From assembly GCA_003221435.1 (NCBI GenBank), contig QHRS01000167.1, positions 1 to 5,129 on the forward strand: a stretch of DNA of 5,129 nucleotides, given 5' to 3'. Each line of letters starts with the position of its first letter. The stretch's first letter is position 1. The notes under the pieces were generated by a model. That model did not search any database and was not told where the DNA came from. It saw only the letters and a list, made by a program, of their open reading frames with translations. This document shows positions 1 through 5,129 of this stretch, in pieces. This stretch comes from Candidatus Rokuibacteriota bacterium. GTDB lineage: Bacteria; Methylomirabilota; Methylomirabilia; Rokubacteriales; CSP1-6. The translations under genes and the position numbers were made by a program.

Positions 1-597
1 CGGCGAGATCGCGCTCAGGTTGCCGAGCATCCAGTGGATGACGCCCGCAAGCCGATCGAACTCGACGACGGAGATCACGACGGTGATCGCGGCCGAGAAG
101 AAGAGGCCGACGATCACGCCGGCGAGCAGGAGCGTCTGGAGCGGCAGCCGGCCGTCGCTCGCAGCGATGAGGTACACGGCGCCCGCGGCGCAGAGCGCGC
201 CCGCGAAGGCGAACGCCGTCAGCCCGAGGACCGCGACGGCGGTCGTCCCGACGCCGAAGAGCTGGGCGAGCACGACGGCGAAGGCCGCGCCGCTCGACAC
301 ACCGAGGATCGACGGATCGGCGAGCGGGTTGCGCGTCAGCGCCTGGAAGCCCACGCCCGCCACGGCGAGCGCCCCGCCCGCGAGGAGCGCGGCCGCAATC
401 CGCGGCAGCCGGAGGCCGAGAACGACCAGATCTTCGACGTCCCCGCCGCGCCCGATCAAGGCGTCGATCACCCCGCGCGCCGAGATCGGGGCGCTGCCGA
501 TGAACACCGCGATCGCCGCGGCGACGATCGTCAGCGCCGAGAGCACCGACAGGACGAGGAGCAACCGGCGGGCTGACGCCGGCGGCGCGGCGCTCAT
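1..597 (-). CDS. btuC: Vitamin B12 ABC transporter permease BtuC (FecCD family), C-terminus cut by window edge
   Basis: This is the membrane permease subunit of a corrinoid importer. It would dimerise in the inner membrane, receive B12 from BtuF and be driven by a BtuD-type ATPase expected beyond the left edge. The reading frame is open from an ATG at 597 to base 1, giving 199 codons; family members are usually 320-350 residues, so roughly 120-150 residues are missing. A hydrophobic first helix lies at about residues 12-33. The family motif LRLPR is at 62-66, and the FecCD hallmark GVGFQALTRNPLADP is at 81-95, followed by SILG and further hydrophobic helices. WMLGNLS near residues 189-195 is also typical of the family. 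The ATG is preceded by AGGAGGG (605-611) with a 7-base gap, which fixes the start. It follows btuF by 46 bases on the same strand. The specific assignment to B12 rather than iron-siderophore transport rests on the neighbours and riboswitch, because the family motif is shared. Confidence 0.92.
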   Translation of the reverse strand, partial: MSAAPPASARRLLLVLSVLSALTIVAAAIAVFIGSAPISARGVIDALIGRGGDVEDLVVLGLRLPRIAAALLAGGALAVAGVGFQALTRNPLADPSILGVSSGAAFAVVLAQLFGVGTTAVAVLGLTAFAFAGALCAAGAVYLIAASDGRLPLQTLLLAGVIVGLFFSAAITVVISVVEFDRLAGVIHWMLGNLSAISP

Positions 598-643
598 CGG
601 GCGACCCTCCTCTCGCGACTGCGGAGCCTCCCTCCGAGGAAGC

Positions 644-1531
644 TCATCGACTCTCCGAGGCTGCCACCCGCGCTTCGGGATGAATGACCCGCGCGAGCTT
701 CTCGAGCCCGTCCACGACCCGGGGCCCGTAGCGGTGCAGCAGCGCCCCCTCCACCGAGTGCACGCGACCGGCGCGGATGGCCGGCATCGCCTGGAGCCGG
801 TCCCACGTCGCGCGGATCGTCGGGGTCTGGTCGCCGCCGTGGCGCGCGAGAATGATGACATCCGGCTTCGCGGCGACGACCGCCTCGAGGCCCAGGCGCG
901 GGTACGCGCCGGCCGCGGCCGCCGTCACGCTCGCGCCCCCCGCGAGATCGATCAACTCGGTCACGAGCCCGTCGCGACCCGGAACGATGATCGGCTCGGG
1001 CCACAGCACGTAGAGCACGCGCGGCCGCGGGTACGGGCGCACTGCGTCGACGACCCGCCGGACCCGCGCCTTCAGGCTGTCCACGAGCGGCGGGACCGCA
1101 TCGGATCGCCCCGTCAGCTCGCCGAGCCGGCCGACGAGCGCCATCACGTCGTCCAGATGGTGGGCGTTGGCGACGTAAACCGGAATCCGGAGTCGCGCGA
1201 GCTGATCGAGCGTGGCGTGGCTGTTGCCCTCGTCCGTCGCGACGACCACGTCGGGCGTGAGCGCCACGATGGCCTCGAGGCTCGGCGCGACCATGCCCCC
1301 GACGCGCGGCTTGCGGCGTGCGTCGGGCGGCCAGTCGCAGAAGTCCGTCACGCCCGCCAGGCGCGCCTCGCCGCCGATCGCGAAGATGATCTCGGTCGCG
1401 CTCGGCACGAGCGAGACGATCCGGCGCGGCGCCGCCGGCAGCGTGATCTCGCGACCGCGCATGTCGCGAACCGTGAACGCGTCAGCCTGCGCCGCGGTGG
1501 CGAGCCCGAGCACCAGGATCAGGACGCTCAT
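644..1531 (-). CDS. btuF: Periplasmic cobalamin-binding protein BtuF
   Basis: This is the substrate-binding protein that captures cobalamin or other corrinoids in the periplasm and docks on BtuC. It has 295 residues, close to the usual 260-300. Residues 1-16 form a hydrophobic signal ending AQA before DA, with no lipobox cysteine, so a soluble periplasmic protein is expected. The first lobe contains RRIVSLVPSATEI (36-48) and DFCDWPP (63-69), the typical BtuF/TroA-like pattern. By position, Glu86 in SLEAIVALTPD and Glu216 in LEAVVAAKPD match the two glutamates with which E. coli BtuF (Glu72 and Glu202) contacts BtuC arginines. The ATG overlaps the cbiA stop as ATGA, implying translational coupling, and there is no strong Shine-Dalgarno of its own. 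Oddly, the signal n-region has no Lys or Arg. An in-frame ATT four codons upstream (1541-1543) would add an Arg, but it lacks a well-spaced ribosome site. The binding-protein family is certain; B12 specificity is supported by context. Confidence 0.93.
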   Translation of the reverse strand: MSVLILVLGLATAAQADAFTVRDMRGREITLPAAPRRIVSLVPSATEIIFAIGGEARLAGVTDFCDWPPDARRKPRVGGMVAPSLEAIVALTPDVVVATDEGNSHATLDQLARLRIPVYVANAHHLDDVMALVGRLGELTGRSDAVPPLVDSLKARVRRVVDAVRPYPRPRVLYVLWPEPIIVPGRDGLVTELIDLAGGASVTAAAAGAYPRLGLEAVVAAKPDVIILARHGGDQTPTIRATWDRLQAMPAIRAGRVHSVEGALLHRYGPRVVDGLEKLARVIHPEARVAASESR

Positions 1532-2874
1532 GCCGTCACGAATGCCTCGGCGACTGACGGGGCCGAGCCGAAGTGGAGGTGCACGTAGCTCATGAGCGCG
1601 CGGCCGACCAGGTAGCCCTCGAGGGCCGCGCCCGAGCGGTGCCGCTGCCGCACTCGATAGACGCGCCGGATCGTCTCCGGCACCTCGGCGAGCGTCGAGT
1701 AGTGGAACTCGTGGCCCCGCGCGGTCGCGCCCGCGGGGCCGAGCGGCGTGTCAGCCGCGAATTCCACCTCGCTGTAGGCCAGCGTCAGGCGACGCGGCCG
1801 CATCCGCACCCTCGCGGGCAGGATCCCCACCATCGGGTGCGCGACACCGTCCAGATCCTCGAGGCTCTCGGCGAGGTACATCAGGCCGCCGCACTCGGCA
1901 TAGATCGGGCGGTTCGCCGTGGCGAACCGGCGGACCTCGTCTCGCGCGGCCGCGTTGTCGCGGAGCCGCCGCGCGTGAAGCTCGGGATAGCCGCCACCGA
2001 GGTAGAGCCCGTCGACGTCGGGCAACGCGTCCGCGAGCGGGCTCCAGAACACCAGCTCCGCGCCGGCGGCGCGAAGCAGGTCGAAGTTCTCGGGATAGTA
2101 AAACTGAAACGCCGCGTCGTACGCGACGCCGATCCGGGCCCGCCGCGCCTGGCGCGCGGCGGGGCGGGCGGTCGCCCCCACGGAGCCACTGAGGGACAGC
2201 AGCCGGTCCAGGTCGACATGCCGCTCGATCGCTTCCGCGAGCGTGTCGCGGAACTCGGGCGTGAGCCCGGTCTCGACGGCCGTGGCGAGACCCAGATGGC
2301 GCTCGGGCAGCGCCAGATCGGGGAGGCTCGGGAGGAAGCCGACCGGCGCCGCCCGACACGCGCCGGCGAGCGCCTCGCGAAGCCACTCGGCATGCGCCTC
2401 GCCGGCGACGCGGTTGAAGATCACGGCGGCCAGGTTCAGGTCGGGGTCGAAACGCTCGAAGCCGAGGACCACCGCCCCGGCGCTGCGCGCGAGCGTGCTC
2501 GCGTCGACGACGAGCGCGACGGGAGCCCCGAGCCATTTCGCGACCTGGGCCGTCGAGCCCGCCTCGCTCCTGCCCTCGTAGCCGTCGAAGCATCCCATCA
2601 CACCTTCCACGAGCGCGAGGTCGGCCCGAGCTGCGTGGCGCGCGACCGTTTCGAGGACGCGCTCGCGCGGGCACATCCAGCCGTCGAGGTTGTACGACGC
2701 TCTCCCGGTTATCGCGGCGTGAAAGCCGGGATCGATGAAGTCGGGCCCCACCTTGAACGCCTGCATGGTGAAGCCTCGACGCCGGAACGCCTCGAGCAGC
2801 CCGAGCGTGATCGTCGTCTTGCCGACCCCGCTCGACACGCCGGCAATGACGAGCACCCGCGCAGAGTCAGGCAC
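1528..2874 (-). CDS. cbiA: Cobyrinate a,c-diamide synthase (CbiA/CobB)
   Basis: This cytosolic enzyme uses ATP and glutamine to amidate the a and c side chains of cobyrinate (or hydrogenobyrinate in the aerobic route), EC 6.3.5.11 or 6.3.5.9. It has 448 residues, matching the usual 430-460. The N-terminal synthetase domain has a P-loop GVSSGVGKTT at 12-21, the family signature KVGPDFIDPGFH at 41-52 and EGVMGCFDG at 90-98. The C-terminal class I glutamine amidotransferase domain has GLYLGGGYPELHA, the nucleophile Cys328 in YAECGGLMYL, and catalytic His432 or His434 in MSYVHLHF. The start is taken as GTG at 2874, six codons before the conserved strand into the P-loop and overlapping the cobT stop by 8 bases (GTGCCTGA). 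A GGGAG lies 12 bases upstream, a rather long gap, so coupling to cobT translation is likely. A longer in-frame reading to 3036 only adds out-of-frame cobT sequence. The sequence alone does not separate the CbiA (cobalt-first) from the CobB (cobalt-late) substrate. Confidence 0.95.
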   Translation of the reverse strand: MPDSARVLVIAGVSSGVGKTTITLGLLEAFRRRGFTMQAFKVGPDFIDPGFHAAITGRASYNLDGWMCPRERVLETVARHAARADLALVEGVMGCFDGYEGRSEAGSTAQVAKWLGAPVALVVDASTLARSAGAVVLGFERFDPDLNLAAVIFNRVAGEAHAEWLREALAGACRAAPVGFLPSLPDLALPERHLGLATAVETGLTPEFRDTLAEAIERHVDLDRLLSLSGSVGATARPAARQARRARIGVAYDAAFQFYYPENFDLLRAAGAELVFWSPLADALPDVDGLYLGGGYPELHARRLRDNAAARDEVRRFATANRPIYAECGGLMYLAESLEDLDGVAHPMVGILPARVRMRPRRLTLAYSEVEFAADTPLGPAGATARGHEFHYSTLAEVPETIRRVYRVRQRHRSGAALEGYLVGRALMSYVHLHFGSAPSVAEAFVTA

Positions 2875-3925
2875 GGGGCCCGTCCACTCCCGCCGACTTG
2901 AACGTCGCCATCTCGGTGTAGATGTGCGCGGCGGCGCGCGCCAGATGAATGAAGACGGCGGCGCCCGTTCCCTCACCCAGGCGCATGCCGAGGTCGAGGT
3001 ACGGCGCCAGGCCGAGGTGCCCGAGCGCGACCGCATGCCCCGGCTCGACCGAGCGATGCGACGCCAGCAGGTAATGCCGCGCGGCTGGGGCGATCACGGA
3101 CGCGATCAGCCCGCCCGCCGTCGCGACGAAGCCGTCGAGGACCACCGGAAGCCGATGCGCTGCGCCCGCAAGCGCCACGCCGGCCAGACCGCCGATCTCG
3201 AAGCCGCCCACGCGCGCGAGCACGTCGACGCCGTCGTCCGGGTCGGGCCGGTTGATCTCGAGCGCACGTCGTACCGCGTCGACCTTCCGGCGCCACGTGG
3301 CATCGTCGATCCCGGTGCCCCGGCCCGTCACGTCCTCGACGCGCGCGCCCGTGATGACCGCCGTCACCGCGCTGGCCGCGGTCGTGTTGCCGATCCCCAT
3401 CTCGCCGAGGCCCAGGAGGTCCGCGCCGCCGGCGATGGCGTCTTCCGCGAGCGCCACTCCGGCTTCGATCGCGCCCACCGCTTGCGCGCGGGTCATTGCC
3501 GCCTCCCGCGCGATATTCTTCGTGCCGTTGCCGACCCAGCGTGAGACGAGTCCCGGGCGCGCGGGCAGCGGCGTGACGACGCCGAAGTCGGCGACCACCA
3601 CGCGCGCCCGTGCTTGGCGCGCGAGCACGTTCACGCCGGCGCCGCCGCGCAGGAAGTTCTCGACCATCTGCGCGGTCACCGCCTGCGGGTACGCGCTCAC
3701 CCCCTCCTGGACGACACCGTGGTCCGCGGCGAAGGTAAAGATCACGGGGCAATCGACGGCCGGCGCTCGGCCGCCCCGGATCTCGACGAGTCGCCGCGCC
3801 AGCTCCTCGAGGCGCCCGAGACTGCCGGGCGGTTTGGTGAGCTGATCCAGATGCCGTTGCGCCGCGGCGCCGTCCTCGGGCCTTGGTGCGGCGATCGCGT
3901 CACGGAGCCTGTGAAGTTCCCGCAC
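2867..3925 (-). CDS. cobT: Nicotinate-nucleotide:dimethylbenzimidazole phosphoribosyltransferase CobT
   Basis: CobT moves phosphoribose from nicotinate mononucleotide to the lower-ligand base, giving alpha-ribazole phosphate (EC 2.4.2.21), the nucleotide-loop precursor of cobalamin. The 352 residues match the family length of about 350. Visible signatures are KPPGSLGRLE at 31-40, FAADHGVVQEGVSAYP at 65-80, GEMGIGNTT at 174-182, and LGEGTGA with Glu318, which corresponds to the catalytic Glu317 of Salmonella CobT; Glu175 matches the second active-site glutamate (Glu174). No key residue appears lost. The start is a GTG at 3925, supported by GGGGAGGA 8 bases upstream, and lies inside the last codons of cobU (26-base overlap), so the two are probably translated in linked fashion. 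The stop overlaps the cbiA start by 8 bases. The base actually used (dimethylbenzimidazole or another azole) cannot be told from the sequence. Confidence 0.96.
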   Translation of the reverse strand: MRELHRLRDAIAAPRPEDGAAAQRHLDQLTKPPGSLGRLEELARRLVEIRGGRAPAVDCPVIFTFAADHGVVQEGVSAYPQAVTAQMVENFLRGGAGVNVLARQARARVVVADFGVVTPLPARPGLVSRWVGNGTKNIAREAAMTRAQAVGAIEAGVALAEDAIAGGADLLGLGEMGIGNTTAASAVTAVITGARVEDVTGRGTGIDDATWRRKVDAVRRALEINRPDPDDGVDVLARVGGFEIGGLAGVALAGAAHRLPVVLDGFVATAGGLIASVIAPAARHYLLASHRSVEPGHAVALGHLGLAPYLDLGMRLGEGTGAAVFIHLARAAAHIYTEMATFKSAGVDGPRA

Positions 3926-4460
3926 GAAGTGCGTCCTCCCCGAGCTGATCCTTGATCGTCAGGGGCACGCCCGCGACCATCAGCACGACACGGTCGCACG
4001 CGGCGGCAAGCCGCTGGTTGACCGTGCCGAGCAGATCGCGGAACCGGAGCCCGGCCGCAGTCTCCGGATGGACGCCCTCACCCACCTCGTTCGAGACGAG
4101 CGTCAGGTCGAAGGGCCGCGCGGCCATCAGCGTCACGAGCGCCTCCGCCTCACCGAAGATCCGCTCGTCGCTCTCGCCGTGGAGCTGGAGGTTCCCGACC
4201 CAGAGCGTGACGCAATCCACGACGACGGTCTCGGCGGTGCCGACGAGGGCGCGCAGGGTGCTGACGACCTGGCGAGGCTCTTCGACGGTCCGCCACGCCC
4301 TCGAGCGCTCGCGGCGATGGCGCTCGATCCGCCGCGCCATGTCGGCGTCGCCGGCCTCGGCCGTCGCGAGGAACACGCCCGCGCTGCCCGAAGCCGATTC
4401 GAGCGCGAAACGGCTCTTGCCGCTCCGCGCGCCGCCAAGGACCAGGAGCGATGATGGAAT
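3900..4460 (-). CDS. cobU: Adenosylcobinamide kinase / adenosylcobinamide-phosphate guanylyltransferase CobU, apparent ATT start
   Basis: This bifunctional cytosolic enzyme phosphorylates adenosylcobinamide and then transfers GMP from GTP to make adenosylcobinamide-GDP (EC 2.7.1.156 and 2.7.7.62), the partner substrate of the CobT product for cobalamin synthase. The P-loop GGARSGKS is at residues 9-16. FLATAEAGDADMARRIERH (30-48) places His48 where the guanylylated His46 of Salmonella CobU lies. VVDCVTLWVGNLQ and VSNEVGEGVHP follow as in the family. The frame contains no ATG, GTG or TTG upstream of the P-loop. The first GTG (4376) would delete the P-loop, so it cannot be the true start. An ATT at 4458-4460 lies 8 bases after a strong AGGGAGGG and gives 186 residues, against 181 in Salmonella. 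A CTG at 4443-4445 giving 181 residues is the alternative, but has no ribosome site. The gene is the first of the riboswitch-controlled operon and overlaps cobT by 26 bases. Identity is certain; the start codon is inferred. Confidence 0.93.
   Translation of the reverse strand: MPSSLLVLGGARSGKSRFALESASGSAGVFLATAEAGDADMARRIERHRRERSRAWRTVEEPRQVVSTLRALVGTAETVVVDCVTLWVGNLQLHGESDERIFGEAEALVTLMAARPFDLTLVSNEVGEGVHPETAAGLRFRDLLGTVNQRLAAACDRVVLMVAGVPLTIKDQLGEDALRAGTSQAP
3934..3941 (-). promoter_or_regulatory. Shine-Dalgarno site fixing the cobT GTG start
   Basis: GGGGAGGA on the minus strand lies 8 bases before the GTG at 3925 and within the coding sequence of cobU. Its strength and spacing support the GTG start even though this makes cobT overlap cobU by 26 bases. 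Confidence 0.75.
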
Positions 4461-4461
4461 C

Positions 4462-4507
4462 GCCCGGACCCTCCCTCGAAGACCGGTAGAGACGTGCGGC
4501 GCCGGGC
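4462..4507 (-). promoter_or_regulatory. Possible riboswitch expression platform over the cobU ribosome binding site
   Basis: Two competing pairings are visible on the minus-strand RNA. GCCCGG at 4507-4502, part of the B12-box end and closing region of the aptamer, is fully complementary to CCGGGC at 4467-4462, between the Shine-Dalgarno and the start codon. Alternatively, CCGG at 4486-4483 can pair with CCGG at 4467-4464, putting the Shine-Dalgarno in a 15-base loop. No run of U follows a strong stem here, so control of translation initiation is more likely than intrinsic termination. Both stems are short and read by eye, so this is a hypothesis. Confidence 0.35.
4469..4476 (-). promoter_or_regulatory. 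Shine-Dalgarno site of cobU, pointing to an ATT start
   Basis: AGGGAGGG on the minus strand ends 8 bases before an in-frame ATT (4458-4460). No ATG, GTG or TTG is available at a suitable distance in the cobU frame, so this site is the main evidence for ATT as the start. It sits between the riboswitch and the gene and is therefore a natural target of B12 control. Confidence 0.65.
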
Positions 4508-4677
4508 AGGTTTCCTGACTCTCGGATCGTCCTACTCCCCGCGCCTTCCCAGCCGACGCCGGCCAGTGGCTATGTGCGGGTTTCGTCCCCGATTACAGTG
4601 ACGGGGTCGCGGCGGGTTCGCACCGCCTTCCCTGGGGTCCGCTCTCGCGGGCTCCCGGACGCCAACAGCGCGGACAC
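4494..4677 (-). promoter_or_regulatory. Cobalamin (adenosylcobalamin-type) riboswitch aptamer
   Basis: This leader RNA binds cobalamin and lowers expression of the downstream operon. In 5' to 3' order on the minus strand it shows GTTGGCGTCC after the closing stem, the core GGGAAGGCGGTG (4632-4621), CCCCGTCACTGTAAT (about 4606-4592), GCCACTGGCC (4570-4561), GGGAAG (4550-4545) and the diagnostic B12 box AGTCAGGAAACCTGCC (4520-4505). This set and order match the B12 element (Rfam RF00174). A closing stem can be drawn between GCGC at 4671-4668 and GCGC at 4502-4499, extended by GTG 4677-4675 with CAC 4496-4494. GGCGCC at 4692-4687 with GGCGCC at 4503-4498 is an alternative, so the ends are uncertain by some 15 bases. 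The start of cobU lies 34 bases beyond the 3' end, agreeing with regulation of a B12 uptake and assembly operon. Confidence 0.95.
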
Positions 4678-4705
4678 ACTACCAGAGGCGCCAACCCGTC
4701 CACAA
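4676..4705 (-). promoter_or_regulatory. Weak candidate promoter for the cob/btu operon
   Basis: TTGTGG (4705-4700) and TAGTGT (4681-4676) are separated by 18 bases and keep the most conserved positions of sigma-70 boxes (TTG, and TA...T). A start of transcription about seven bases later would fall at the very 5' edge of the riboswitch, slightly inside the closing stem as drawn, which counts against it. No better pair was seen between 4693 and 4843. Confidence 0.2.
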
Positions 4706-4721
4706 GTGGCGCAGACTCGCA

Positions 4722-4748
4722 CGGAAGGGGCCTCGGCGGCCCCCTCCG
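4722..4748 (-). terminator. Strong GC-rich hairpin, terminator-like but without a U tract
   Basis: On the minus strand, bases 4748-4738 pair with 4732-4722 to give an 11-bp stem with one G-U pair and a five-base GCCGA loop. The G-U pair becomes a C-A mismatch on the plus strand, so the structure is best formed in minus-strand RNA. It lies 96 bases after the stop of the small gene at 4844 and before the riboswitch, where a terminator for the upstream transcript would be expected. The following bases are TGCGAGTC rather than a run of T, so intrinsic termination is not assured. Confidence 0.4.
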
Positions 4749-4794
4749 AGCCTCCCCCCGGCACGGGATCGCGCTCGCGAAGCCCGCGCTCGAC

Positions 4795-4809
4795 GTCGGA
4801 TTCTCCGAC
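4795..4809 (-). repeat. Small inverted repeat (6-bp hairpin) after the small upstream gene
   Basis: GTCGGA (4809-4804) and TCCGAC (4800-4795) form a perfect 6-bp stem around a three-base GAA loop, 34 bases after the stop of the gene at 4844. It may help terminate or stabilise the upstream transcript, or may be chance in GC-rich DNA. The remainder of 4678-4843 shows no coding potential that I trust. Confidence 0.3.
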
Positions 4810-4843
4810 AGGCTCCTGGCCAGCGCGACGGGGCATTTCACTT

Positions 4844-5056
4844 CTATGCGCCTGGGTCCGACGTGCGCTCGATCCCTCCAAGAAGGATCTCGAGCAGATC
4901 CTCCTGCGACAGAGTTTCGTCGAGCCGCGCGCCGCACGAGCACTGAATCGTCAGGCTGAGGCCACCATCGCCCATCGGTACCGTCTCGGCCTCGAGGTCG
5001 CCACACGAGCCAGCATGAAGGGTAGCGAACTGCCGCGCCCTTTCCTGGGCGCTCAC
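4844..5056 (-). CDS. Small protein of unknown function with a possible His/Cys metal site
   Basis: I do not recognise this 70-residue protein. It starts with GTG at 5056, which overlaps the upstream stop codon as GTGA and has GGAG (5068-5065) 8 bases upstream; it ends in TAG. It has no signal peptide or membrane helix. Visible features are HAGSCG (His14, Cys18) and CSCGA (Cys39, Cys41). This H-x3-C plus C-x-C arrangement could bind one zinc or other metal ion, though the spacing matches no zinc ribbon I can name. The acidic C-terminal half (ETLSQEDLLEILLGG, 47-61) looks helical. Coupling to the preceding gene suggests a shared transcript with it rather than with the cobalamin operon, from which it is separated by hairpins and the riboswitch. 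Start, ribosome site and balanced composition make it a likely real gene; its role is unknown. Confidence 0.7.
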   Translation of the reverse strand: MSAQERARQFATLHAGSCGDLEAETVPMGDGGLSLTIQCSCGARLDETLSQEDLLEILLGGIERTSDPGA

Positions 5057-5129
5057 TCTGGCAGCTCCGTCACCGGTGTGCCGGGGGCGCAGGCCAGCTT
5101 CGCCAGCATTCGCACCGTGGGGCCATATC
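5053..5129 (-). CDS. C-terminal end of an unidentified gene, cut by window edge
   Basis: An open frame enters from the right edge and gives about 25 residues ending YGPTVRMLAKLA then CAPGTPVTELPE before a TGA at 5055-5053. The stop shares bases with the GTG start of the 70-residue gene, a typical operon junction, which is the main reason to call it real. The tail contains one cysteine and a short amphipathic stretch, but too little remains to name a family. It would be transcribed in the same direction as everything else in the window. Confidence 0.5.
   Translation of the reverse strand, partial: YGPTVRMLAKLACAPGTPVTELPE

Noticed and set aside
20..1588. A 522-codon open frame on the plus strand.
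   Set aside because: It runs antisense across btuC and btuF, whose family motifs are clear on the minus strand. The predicted plus-strand protein is low-complexity and rich in Arg, Ala and Pro, as expected of a shadow frame in GC-rich DNA.
1573..2901. A 442-codon open frame on the plus strand.
   Set aside because: It is the antisense shadow of cbiA and holds no recognisable domain, with a strong Arg/Glu/Gly bias.
2875..3036. A 54-residue N-terminal extension of CbiA.
   Set aside because: This stretch is the 3' end of cobT read in another frame, composed mostly of Arg, Ser and Thr. CbiA begins only a few residues before its P-loop, so the GTG at 2874 is the sensible start.
3900..4376. A shorter CobU starting at the GTG at 4376.
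   Set aside because: It would lack the GGARSGKS P-loop, which is encoded in the same open frame just upstream and is needed for the kinase and guanylyltransferase reactions.
4570..5006. Two overlapping minus-strand open frames (4570-4881 and 4593-5006).
   Set aside because: They cross the riboswitch, the hairpins and the 70-residue gene in other frames, and their translations are Arg/Gly/Pro-rich with no motif.
1..5129. Search for tRNA or rRNA genes, CRISPR arrays, transposase genes or insertion-sequence ends.
   Set aside because: No direct-repeat array with spacers, transposase motif, tRNA-like cloverleaf or rRNA signature was seen by eye. The short repeats present are those expected in GC-rich coding DNA.

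Overview
The window is very GC-rich (roughly 70 percent by eye) and carries a cobalamin (vitamin B12) uptake and assembly operon. All of its genes are read on the minus strand, so the operon runs from the right side of the window to the left. The organism looks like a GC-rich diderm bacterium: the B12-binding protein has a plain Sec-type signal with no lipoprotein cysteine, and GTG starts are common. A soil or sediment lineage such as Candidatus Rokubacteria/Methylomirabilota is a guess from style only.

Layout from right to left. At 5053-5129 is the C-terminal tail of an unrecognised gene. It overlaps by four bases (GTGA) with a 70-codon gene for a small cysteine-containing protein of unknown function (4844-5056). 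Then comes a non-coding stretch of about 165 bases (4678-4843) with two hairpins, one of them an 11-bp GC-rich stem. A clear cobalamin riboswitch follows (about 4494-4677), ending in the B12 box at 4505-4520. Downstream of it lie cobU (3900-4460), cobT (2867-3925), cbiA/cobB (1528-2874), btuF (644-1531) and the first 199 codons of btuC (1-597, cut by the window edge).

Together, BtuF and BtuC (with an ATPase and the rest of BtuC expected past the left edge) import corrinoids. CbiA amidates the a and c side chains of cobyrinate in the synthesis branch. CobU activates adenosylcobinamide to its GDP form and CobT activates the lower-ligand base, supplying the two substrates of cobalamin synthase (CobS, not in this window). 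The riboswitch should lower expression of the set when B12 is plentiful. The genes are tightly packed: cobU/cobT overlap by 26 bases, cobT/cbiA by 8 and cbiA/btuF by 4, while btuF and btuC are 46 bases apart.

The least ordinary points are the apparent ATT start codon of cobU, placed 8 bases after a strong Shine-Dalgarno sequence; a possible switch between the riboswitch's closing region and the cobU ribosome binding site; and the unidentified small gene just upstream. I found no sign of a wholly new system.
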